Under the pieces are notes generated by a model. That model saw only the letters and a list, made by a program, of their open reading frames with translations. It had not been told where the DNA came from and searched no databases. Source: Nymphaea colorata (lineage: Eukaryota; Streptophyta; Magnoliopsida; Nymphaeales; Nymphaeaceae). From it: 64,000 nt of DNA. Made by a program: the position numbers and the translations under genes. The stretch covers positions 4,411,503 to 4,475,502 of the forward strand of contig NC_045143.1 of NCBI RefSeq assembly GCF_008831285.2. Reading direction: 5' to 3'. Each line of letters begins with the position of its first letter. Position 1 is the stretch's first letter. Positions 55,417-64,000 of the stretch are shown here, piece after piece.

Positions 55417-55759
55417 CTTAGGGATGTACAACAAGCAAGCTGAGCTCAAGCTCGGCCACCTTGAACTCAACTTGACTCACACACACAGTTTGGCTCAAGT
55501 TCAACTCAAGCTTTATGAGGTGGCCTCGAGTTCAACTCGCTTAACTGAATCTGAGCTTGAGTTCGACTCGTTTAAGCTTGTGTCCCTTAATATATATTTT
55601 ATGCTTTAAATGAGTCCAATCGAGTTTAGTTGAGTCGAGTTCATCCAACTTGAACTCAACTCGTTTTCAAACTCAAGCTATCAGTTATGCTCGAACTCAA
55701 CTCAGTTAACTTACAAGTTGAGCTCGAGTGGAGTCCAAGTAGGCTCGTTGAACATTCCT
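55417..55759. mobile_element. hAT-related MITE, ~343 bp
   Basis: The left end ttagggatgtacaacaagc and the right end, reverse-complemented, ctaggaatgttcaacgagc pair at 15 of 19 positions. Flanks share agatacc (55410-55416 and 55760-55766; 7 of 8 bases if extended by one). The interior is a dense array of gagctcaagctcg/ttgaactcaactcg motifs, self-complementary. This is the well-known plant hAT-like MITE pattern. No coding capacity. Confidence 0.7.
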
Positions 55760-55766
55760 AGATACC

Positions 55767-56866
55767 ATGGGTCAATGGCCCTAAAACTCCATCCCACTAA
55801 CTTATGCATTCCCTAAAAATTGACCAAAAATCAAGAGTTGAAGAAATGGAAATGCCTAGTAAACTAGAGTATGGTGGTGACAAAACATGGATGATTGACC
55901 AAAGTTTATAATTGAACCCAAGAAGGACATCATAAAAATATCACGTGAAGGGAAAAACTTTGACACCCTTTTGGATTTCAAACTCCTCGCTTTTGGAACT
56001 CATCATTTCAAGTTTTTGTTTGGAAAACAAGTTGCGTAGTAGTAATTTCATGCTTTTAGCCTTCTTTCTAATAACTTTGAAATCATTTTTTCCTGTAACA
56101 TGCATCTATTTGAATTTGTAAGTCGCCTAGATGTAAACCATACACAAGGCACTCTGACCCAACAGGCATCAGGCATAGAAAAAGAAGGGGAAGGGTTGCT
56201 TTGGCTGTCTTAAAAAAATAAGCCCAATTTATGAGTTAATTTGAAGAAGAGGTTACCCCACCACTTGAAGTGAGCCAGAACTCCCTCATTCTCTAGGGTT
56301 ATGGGTTGCGTCTGGGACTTGAGGGAGGGTATGATGCACCCTTCAGTTTAAGTGTCATGATCTCACCTTTTACGACTTAAGAGTGCCGTGATCTTACCTT
56401 TTATGGCTCAGGAGAACTGAGTAGGCTCTTTTCAGAAGTGCCTTCTACATGATTATCGATTCGACTAGCAATGTTATGCCCTTTAAGGTTTTCGAGAAGC
56501 CTCAAATTAGTTAGCCTTATCCTTTTTCAAGAATCCTTCACAAAGGATAAGACTAACCAATTAGTCGTGACTCATGAGTGGTTCCATCGCTTTTTCCAGC
56601 CTTAAAATTACGTAGTCGAGCAATCATTCTTGCCCTCTTTCTTTTCTCTATAAGCAAGATGTTCGTATTTAATCATTCTTTATCATTGCACACCTCAAGG
56701 CTTTGCTGAAAAAGATTGCTTCTTTTTAGCTTGCAGCCTTTTCTTTTCATCTTTCTTCTCATCTAGTTTTCAGCATGCACAAGTACACTTCATTTTTGTT
56801 GAGAAATTCATAAATGAAGAGATCAGTACCGTCGGTGGACTACAAAAATGACATGCGTTACCAGGG
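55767..56866. other. Intergenic DNA
   Basis: No coding homology or RNA gene seen. A worn short repeat with tgatcttacctttta-type units occurs near 56350-56405. Confidence 0.4.
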
Positions 56867-57218
56867 TTGGGGCCAGATACTTCTAGCTAAGGGGCACTAA
56901 ACATATAATGAATAAAAAACTTACAAGTTAAAATAACTATAATTTTAAAAACAATGCAAACATCCAAAACTATACACAAATTTACAGTTGGCTTCAAAAA
57001 GTAAATAAAATAACTATAGTTCTATATAGATTTACAATTCGCCCAAAAAAAAAATCAAATAACTATAGTTCTGCACATATTTAAAATTGACCCCCAAAAC
57101 AAACAACTATAATTATGTAAAGATGTACAATTAGCTATAGTGATGTACAGATTTATAATTGGACCTCAAAAAGCTAAACAAATAACTATAATTGTGAACA
57201 AGTTCACATTCTTCCTTA
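56867..57218. mobile_element. 3' terminal region of the hAT element with subterminal repeats
   Basis: Starts near cagggttggggccag (about 56868-56882), a plausible degenerate hAT terminus. Then about five diverged ~50-bp units follow, each with aactatagttctg(t/c)aca and atttacaattgg-c-c followed by an A-run (about 56930-57200). They lie just downstream of the transposase stop. The opposite terminus was not found. Confidence 0.5.
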
Positions 57219-58975
57219 TCAGCTTTTCATATTATGGAAACAAAGCATGATTGCTTCATCAGTTATGTTGTCGCATTCTTCGCAATGTAAGTAATCAAAG
57301 CATCACTGACTCAGTCGTCTCTCATTTTGTTATGAAGTTGAGTTTTCATATTGTTCATGATTTTGAAATGTTTTTTCAACACTTATTATTGTAACTGGTA
57401 AAGTTAGCTCCAACTTGATTAACAAATACACTAGAGAAAATAGTATGCTCTTTCTGAATGTCACCATCATTTTTACAAGTTCTGTCAAAGAATTTAAACT
57501 TAAAAACTCCATATAGGTCTTCATATCTTTAATATATACTTCTAATTGGCTTCTAAGTCTTTCCAATTATACTCTATGAAAGTCTTTAGAATAGAACTCA
57601 ACATGATGAATTAGTTTATCTATATTCAAAGAAAAAAAAAGTTCGGGCTCAAACATGCCACTGAAAGGAAAAGCTCTAGATTTACCTTAATGGAATGATT
57701 ATTTAGCTCTTGAAGTTGCATATCAATAATAGCACAGAACACCTTAACATGATAATGATGCAAACAAGTCATCTTTTCAGTTGTATGCCTTGGTCGTCCT
57801 TGAGGCGTATATATCTCGTCTGAATTGGGCATTGAAATATCAAATTTGTTGCAAAATATAGATATTTTGTTTATAAGAGAGTCCCAACAATCTTCCCTAA
57901 GATCTTAAAGACATCATTTCGTTGTAACAACTAAATTCATAGCATTCACAATATATTGATATTATTGTTGAAGTGCTTGTGAAAGTGTTTCATTTATCCC
58001 CAAATTTTATTCATCACATGCAAGCTAAAGACAACATCGAAATCTTGCAATCGACATAGCATGGTAACTAGCTCAATTCTTCTTGTGTTCTCTATAATAA
58101 ACTCCAATGCCTTAACCACATAAGGATACATGTCCATTAAACTAAGTGTAGTGTCATAGTGAGAGCCCCAACCAATATCATCAAGTCTTTTAAAACTCAT
58201 TTATTGTTTTAATTCTTGTCCTATTTCAAGTGCTTCAACCATTTTAATATATTTTGCTTCTTGAATAAGCATTGACCACTTGCATGAAGTAAAAAAAGAT
58301 AAGAAAAATAAAAAAAAATGGCAACGTGGCTAATGCATCAAAAAATAGTTTAAGTACCCAATGATTTTGTGCAACCACAACTCATGCTAGTTGGAGCTGA
58401 TGTGCAAAACAATGAATATAATATTCACATTTTTTGTTCATTTAATATAAAAGTCTTCAACTCATTAAATGTTATTCTCATATTGCTTGCTTTATGATAA
58501 TTTTTTCCATGCAAATGTGATAACCTTCATCCGTGCTTACAAAATATGGCACTTGTTTTGAGAACATGTACAATTGTAATAAATCATTCAACAATTTGAC
58601 CTTTTTCATTAACAAATCGTAAGACAATAGTCATTTGCTCTTTAGTTGATGCATATCGAGATTCGTCAAGTAAAAGAGAGAAAAAAGTGTCTCCAAGCTC
58701 CTTAATGATAGCATTTGTTGTTTGCAAAGAATAAGGTCTTACAACATCCTTTTGAATATCAAGAAATGTTATCTTGTTATTTTTTAGAGCATTTTTCAAT
58801 ACAATTTTTTAGAGCATTTTTCAATACAACTTTATCTACATCAGTGTTCACCTTTATCATGCCCTCAAAATATTGATCCTTGCCTTAATAAAAGTCTAGT
58901 CACATTAATAGTTGCCCAAAGATTGGTCTTATATGCACTTTTTTTGTTAATCAATCAACTTTTGAAACATGGCTT
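57219..58975 (-). pseudogene. hAT transposase (TTF/DUF4371 type), decayed
   Basis: Leftward fragments follow the family's order. First comes INVTRLLLRQGSIF-GHD (about 58930-58870). Then VVLKNALKNN, with the DUF4371 catalytic-core segment TFFSLLLDESRYASTKEQMTI ending at 58584. Then GKNYHKASNMR. Then LDDIGWGSHY and a FSLHVMNKIWG piece (58200-57994). Then a YHVKVFCAIIDMQLQELNNHS segment (57832-57626). Then the C-terminal dimerisation part, with SLTELVKMMVTFRKS, LPVTIISVEKTFQ and finally DEAIMLCFHNMKS before TGA at 57219-57221. Many stops and frameshifts separate them and the TTF zinc finger is not visible, so it is inactive. It belongs to the host-genome TE load, not a gene. Confidence 0.8.
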
Positions 58976-60209
58976 TTTTTGTTTCATCAAATTTTCACAT
59001 TTCATTTGTGCTACATCATATCATTTGTATATCATTTGTGCTACATTATGATGATTGTTGTGGCCTCCAACATATATATCAAATCTCTTCTTCTCTTTCC
59101 AATTATCAAATCCTTCAATTGCAAATCTCTCCTTCACATTTCATTCGGCAATATGTTTTATGCTTACTTGGACTGTACTTTCATTATACCAAGATTGATT
59201 GAATTTCACTTTTGACGATTTGGTTAGAACTCCTTTAGCTGCACCACAAATCTGACCATTACTTGGGTTTTGCTTCTTTTTGCTTAATTTTGCATGCCTC
59301 CTGTATAGCTTGTAACTTCAGATGCAATTTGAAACTCGAAATGACCACCCAACATTTTGATCAATTAGTTGTCGCTTCAAGCTCTCTAACATCAGACGAT
59401 GAGAATCAAGCTTCTTTTCAACGTCCCCTCACCAATATTGGAGTTCATGCATCTGAAAAATATTCAGTGAATGCAATAACATATCGTATGATTCCCGTGA
59501 CCGGGTCTGCCTTAGTGAGAGAGGTATTGCAGCTTGCCACTTGCCAATGTGGGGGAGCTAGCATTAAACTGAAGGAGTCTAGGAGAAATGCATATTTGTG
59601 GGTGCGAGTCTTTGTTCAGCCTTATAAGGGGCATTCTCAGCTTAGTTGGTCTACTTGATCTGCTCTTGAGGGATCATTCGATTTAACGGACTCATTCCCA
59701 TGTGAACCAATTTATTCTCAGCTTTGTTCAGCCTTATAAGAATGCGAACTGATCAGAATTGAACTCCTTCAACAGAAATTTCCTAAAACATGTCACACTT
59801 TGATTAACAAAAACATGAACTAGTACAGGAGGCAGACAGAAACATTCAAGAAGAACTTATACAAGCTTGTAAGCTGGTGTTATCAAATTAAGAGTTTGCC
59901 TAGCTAAGCTGCTTTTCCAAGGGAAATAGGAATGGATAAATACAGTAGTTAGGTTACATTAAGTTGCTAATTGCTTTCTAGATAAGTGCTTCCCTGCTAA
60001 CTGTCCTGCCACTTGCTTATAGGACACATAAGTTCCTCTCTTTTACTAGTTTTCTTCCTGTAGGAGTCGTGTTTTCGAGAACTTGAAGAAGTTTAACCAG
60101 TGCATACATATAAGAGATAAAAACCAGACAGTTAGTCAAAGACAAAAACCAGACCCTTTAATTTTTGCTAAAAATTATTTTAAATAGAATACAAACATCC
60201 TAATATATT
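58976..60209. other. Unassigned DNA between hAT and captured gene
   Basis: A 131-codon plus-strand frame at 59263-59658 is not recognised and has no obvious domain. The remainder has short frames. A copy of the interspersed repeat of 42.34 kb begins at about 60125. Confidence 0.4.
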
Positions 60210-60240
60210 TATAAAACTATTTTGATACCTCATGCTTAGC
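60125..60240 (+). repeat. Copy of an interspersed repeat shared with 42.34-42.45 kb
   Basis: Collinear with the reverse complement of 42340-42450 (gacaaaaaccagacccttta, aaaattattttaaatagaat, acaaacatcctaatatattt). It abuts or slightly overlaps the distal end of the captured host-gene fragment. Confidence 0.65.
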
Positions 60241-61100
60241 AAAACTCCGTGTTATGACCCATGCAACTGGCAGTGCATGTTGTCCAGCATCAAACACCAG
60301 GAGCAAGTATAGAGGATACTGCAAGTAAAATCACCATTTTAAACATGATCCTCGTGGACAGATATGTGTCATCATGGTTGAAAAATGAAAGAGCATTGGA
60401 AAATATACCTTCAGCTTGCTAAACCCAAACGTGGAATCAACTGCTAGAAGGCTCTGCCTACCAAATCAAATCATTTGCTGCAGTTCCCATTCCGTTTGAA
60501 TTCCCAAAACAAAAGAATCAGTGCCTTAAGTAATTATCGAAAAAGAATATAGATTTCTTCTGACGGTCAACCCACATGTGAATACTGGATTCATCATCTA
60601 GATCAAGTTCATGAGTGGATCGCCTGATAACCACCTCTAATTTTCTGACATACTGTGAAGCAAGTTCGGCGTCATTCACATTACTGCTACAGTAGAGCTC
60701 AATGCCCTCAGTGTGCTTTTGAAAAAAATTCTCCTCAGGAATACCTAGATAAATCATAGACATTGTCTGTCGCTGAATTTCACTACCTACGTATGGGATA
60801 GCCTTTGCCTTAGGCCCAATAGCATCTCTATCTAGTGGCCTGTGGCAGATAGACCCATGTTTGTTAACATGCAACCGCTGCTTGTATATAATAAGTGCAA
60901 CTGATGGTCGTGCATACAGGCGATTCACTATAAAATTGCAAGTACAACCACACATTGACTGTGGTCTAGCAGCTCCTTTGCGGGTACTGAGTTGACACTT
61001 TCGACTGGGCCAAATATCTCCACCCTCTCCATAATCCCTCTCCATAATTTTCTGGGCCAAATGAGCACCAATAGCTTCAAATAAGGAGTAAAAGGAGTAA
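60211..61100 (-). pseudogene. Truncated copy of a SWIM/MULE-domain gene (At1g60560-like)
   Basis: Leftward from about 61100 the sequence follows a conserved single-copy-type plant gene with a MULE-like domain and SWIM finger: ARPQSMCGCTCNFIV, RLYARPSVALIIYK, DRDAIGP, QTMSMIYLGIPEENF, ASQYVRKLEVVIRRSTHELDLDDE, then GIQTEWELQQMI and LLAVDSTFGFSKLK. A donor at 60408-60407 and acceptor (ttgcag, 60324-60319) bound an intron; the next exon reads YPLYLLLVFDAGQHALPVAWVITR (60318-60245) before homology fades near 60215. Lesions: a 13-bp tandem duplication near 61038-61063 shifts the frame from WCSFGPENYGEG to the downstream frame; a ±1 shift lies between FFFDNYLR and GTDSFVLGIQ (about 60515-60530); and an R codon in MIRFG is TGA. 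Start and the SWIM region are absent. The kept intron shows DNA-level copying. Confidence 0.8.
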
Positions 61101-61351
61101 GATACAACCATATCTAAAAAGACTTGTACATTTCTATCGATCAGATCAGGAAACAGGTAAGAAAATCATTATTTGGGACTCACTGTTTATATTCCAAATA
61201 ATCATCACTTTGGAATTTCTTTAAGCTTACTAGAGCTCTTCTTCTGCCTCTCTCAAGGTGAAACCCAGTCGGATATTTCACATTTGAGCATTCCCCAAAG
61301 AGAACGTCATCAACTCATTAGGACGCGTTCTATAAACACTAGATTAACCCC

Positions 61352-62074
61352 AGCTCTTTCTTCTGCCTTTGCATGCACAGGGCGGTGCATATCCCTATGC
61401 ATGGACAGGGCGGTGCATATAACCAGGTTCATATTTTTAACATGTCATGCACATGGACATGTTTACAATGTAAAGGTGCACAATATAAAGATGAACATGC
61501 TTGTGCATATAACTAGCTTCAGTATCTGTCTGAAGAGCAACAAAGAAGTGGTTACTTCAACGAAAGAGACACGGTGACAATACGAAACGGAAAAGGGTAA
61601 GAAGTGACTTGGAAAAGCTAGACTCAACTTTAGAGGTGGGGAGCACTGTAGCATGAGGAACCCATTGTTTAAGGGTTTACAAGAAGGAAAAAGAGCCACT
61701 CGCTTGTCCTGTTATTCTACTTAATACCACCCTCCAACTCGATCTTCTTCGCCGATCTCAAAAAGTTTAAAGAGATGGATTAATCAACTCTCAGCTCCCA
61801 TTGATAAAGCCGATCTTACAGAGAGAAACTGAAGATTTAAGTCTTGGATTTGGATGTAGGAAATTTCTTCTTTATTTACAGGGCAGACTGTCCGATCCGG
61901 ATCTCGAACAGTTTAAATTCTTGACCGGAATGATGATGAATATGAGATGCCATTCTACTTCCTAATAAGTATGACCCATCTTTTCTTTGCTTTATCCTTC
62001 GTCCCAAGAAGAATGGTATACGTGGAAAATCATGCTTTGCAAGACGCAAATAATCAAAGGCAGAAGAAAGAGCT
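61352..62074 (-). repeat. Right arm of the ~0.7-kb inverted repeat, itself ended by a 20-bp inverted repeat
   Basis: Reverse complement of the left arm over 61388-62074. This copy is bounded by a perfect 20-bp inverted pair: agctctttcttctgcctttg at 61352-61371 and its complement at 62055-62074. At its inner end a doubled cagggcggtgcatat motif (61378-61420) is present; the left arm has only one version. No flanking target duplication is visible. Confidence 0.85.
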
Positions 62075-62932
62075 TCGTCTCAAACAGGAGATAAAATTTA
62101 CCTCATTAGGATCACGTTTTAGGGGTTACATTAGCAGCCAATCAGTGCACGTTAGACTGTATATAGTCTAATAAAGGTGCAAAATCAAGTTTATTAATGG
62201 CAATAATCTATTGACTTGCTGAAAAAATTTCATGTGCATCGTCAATAAACAAATAGTCATTTTTCTTGATAATAAGCAAATAACAAAGTGACCATGTGAT
62301 GTGGCCATCCTGAAAACTCATTTTTCACTCAACTATGTAAACGCTGTTTTTAACGCACCCAAACACGCCGCAAATGGCGTTGTGAAGGCAAAACATCGTT
62401 TTGCCTTCAAAACGCCATTTCCAATTAAAAAAAGAACAGGTAAGAGGATGTTTCCAGTTTTAAACGGTCCATTTTCATAGCTAAATGAAATAAACAATAA
62501 ACAACAAACAACAAACATCTAAACAAAATTTCAAAACCACAACAGGCGCCCAGACAAGCATGCAATCAGTCATCTATGTGTTGCTACATGTTTGGATTCA
62601 CATGAAAAATATATCAAATTCTGCATTTGCAAACAAGCTAAATTATCGGTTAGAAATGAATCAGTTTATACAATCAGCGATCTGCACAGCAAGAGAGACC
62701 CATGGTGAAGCTGTGTGATGCAGAGGCAGCAGTAAGAGCTGAGAGAGGCAGCAGCAAAACAGGAATCAAATATTCAAACCATACAATCGGCAACACACAC
62801 ACACACACAGAGGCCATGGCAGGGTCGCCTGCCCACATCTCGATAAAGATTGAAAGAGGGCACGGCGGTTGCTGGCCGGTCCCGCCCTTAATCTCCACAC
62901 ACAGAGACAGAGAAGGGGATGCCCGATAAACT
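62075..62932. other. Intergenic or intronic DNA
   Basis: No coding homology. A (CA)n at 62795-62810. If the GC-rich block to the right is a leftward gene's leader, this would be its first intron or later sequence. Confidence 0.35.
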
Positions 62933-63570
62933 TACACAAATGATGTCGATGCTGAGCCAGACGCCGGATGGCCGGGATTGAGTCACCAACGGCTTAACTG
63001 GCAGGCCAAGCAACCAGCAAAGAGCAAACCTCCAATCCGTGAAAGTGGAAAATAGAATGGAGAAAAATAAAATGAAAAAAACTGGCGAAGAAAGAACAGG
63101 AACACTCGAAGAGAGAGAGAGAGACGCACAGGCAAACCAGTCGCTGATAATCTTCTGGACTGCAGCGATGCTGCTTCTGTGCTTCACCACGGTCCGCGCA
63201 GGTCGCTGCAACAACCGACGGGCAACGGGCAACGGGCAACGAGCGGACGAACCGATGGTCGACGAAGGAGGGTTTTTCACTTCTTCTTCCTGGAGCGGCT
63301 GCGGAGCAGTGGAGACTGGACTTGGAGTTGGAAGCTTGGAGTGACCGGCGACCGGCGAGTGGGCGATGGGCGCCTCCTGCCTCCTGGAGTCTGGAGACGA
63401 ACGGAACGGCAGAACGAGGGTGGTCGGTATCGATCCTGGTCGCGTCGCGTGGGACATTTCATATATCCGAGACCCGGATGTTCAGGTTTTGCCATTCATT
63501 CTGATTTCTGGGCGGCCCAGGCAGGTCTCCTCGTCTTGCCGACGTGCCTTCGCCCCTCAGAATTACTGTG
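62933..63570 (-). promoter_or_regulatory. Putative promoter and 5' exons of a leftward gene, unidentified
   Basis: GC content rises abruptly here compared with both flanks. Read leftward it has a GC-rich head (63570-63250), a CT-rich leader (63105-63125) and a good donor gtaagt at 62932-62927 after tcgacatcatttgt. A 189-codon open frame (63457-62888) spans it, but contains no domain I know and is rich in serine and proline as expected of a translated leader. A 7-bp unit cgggcaa repeats three times near 63219-63241. The downstream coding exons are not recognisable in this window. Confidence 0.4.
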
Positions 63571-64000
63571 CGTACAAATTATATTTTAATCTCCATTTCC
63601 ACAGTCAACGTTTCTATTGAGGATAAACTATTTATACAGTTAAAGATGTTAATATGAACATTTTTTCAAAAAAAATTGGATATAAAAAAACTAATATCTG
63701 ATTAAAAAATTAAATCTGATATATATAAATATCCTATTAGATTCATATCATATTTAGTTTTAAATAAATGTTCTATAATAATGTTATTTTACATTTTGAA
63801 AATTCAAAATTCCGATTTAGATTCAGCCATGAATGTAAAAATCGGATTCACAATGTGACATTTGATTTTGACTCCAGTTTGGTTAGGATTTTTCTTTCTT
63901 CGCACTTATTCTTAATATAAGTATATTCGAAAAGAGTGGATACATTTAAGAGTATACTTGGCTTGAATTCATCCTAACTATAGTCACTTGATGCTGACAA
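63571..64000. other. Intergenic DNA, very AT-rich
   Basis: No feature recognised. Confidence 0.4.

Noticed and set aside
59263-59658. 131-codon plus-strand frame as a gene
   Set aside because: No recognised family and it sits in transposon-derived DNA; left unassigned.
51889-62074. A single intact transposon with long inverted ends
   Set aside because: No target-site duplication was found at the outer ends, and the contents are of very different ages, so I report only the inverted arms as fact.
62888-63457. 189-codon minus-strand frame as a protein gene
   Set aside because: It reads through a good donor site and a CT-rich leader and has no domain; it is better explained as promoter and leader.

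Overview
This is nuclear DNA from a flowering plant. Genes are widely spaced and AT-rich. Most reconstructed introns are GT-AG, and they split plant-specific or plant-typical families (SINA-like E3 ligase, DUF569, coclaurine N-methyltransferase-like, BT1 carrier). The space between genes is filled with decayed LINE, hAT, SINE and MITE copies, long (TA)n and (GA)n microsatellites and short direct duplications. I cannot name the species; an early-diverging angiosperm or magnoliid is only a guess.

Layout, left to right. 1-465 (+): C-terminal exon of a LysM-ended protein resembling PLASTID MOVEMENT IMPAIRED1-RELATED proteins. About 2.1-2.8 kb (+): possible LINE/RNase H tail. 4063-6647 (+): two-exon SINA-like RING E3 ligase, 312 aa. 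About 8.2-9.2 kb (-): decayed LINE ORF1 (DUF4283-like). 10697-16876 (-): complete six-exon PP2A catalytic subunit, 306 aa, with a 4.1-kb first intron. About 17.3-21.8 kb: gene-poor, with a tandem tRNA-derived SINE cluster and a 193-bp MITE. 21822-26065 (+): complete eight-exon coclaurine N-methyltransferase-like gene, 349 aa. 27.8 kb: hAT-like MITE. 29849-32971 (-): three-exon DUF569 gene, 356 aa. 35.26 kb: second copy of the 193/194-bp MITE family. 37349-40946 (+): three-exon BT1-type mitochondrial carrier, 424 aa. 45405-46414 (-): RanBP2-type zinc-finger protein, 152 aa, with a recognisable TATA/CCAAT promoter near 47.48 kb.

The right-hand 12 kb is a transposon-rich block. Two nearly identical ~0.7-kb arms lie in inverted orientation (51.89-52.60 and 61.35-62.07 kb). 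Between them are a hAT-related MITE, a decayed TTF/DUF4371-type hAT transposase, and a broken fragment of a SWIM/MULE-domain host gene (At1g60560-like) that still keeps an intron. A GC-rich stretch at 62.9-63.6 kb looks like the promoter and 5' exons of a leftward gene whose body is not recognisable.

The intact genes are ordinary housekeeping or plant-family genes with no sign of a cluster or shared pathway. The intact models were built by joining exons at splice sites, and codon phases close exactly in each. The most unusual item is the inverted-arm block with the captured host-gene fragment. I did not find a convincing previously undescribed functional system.
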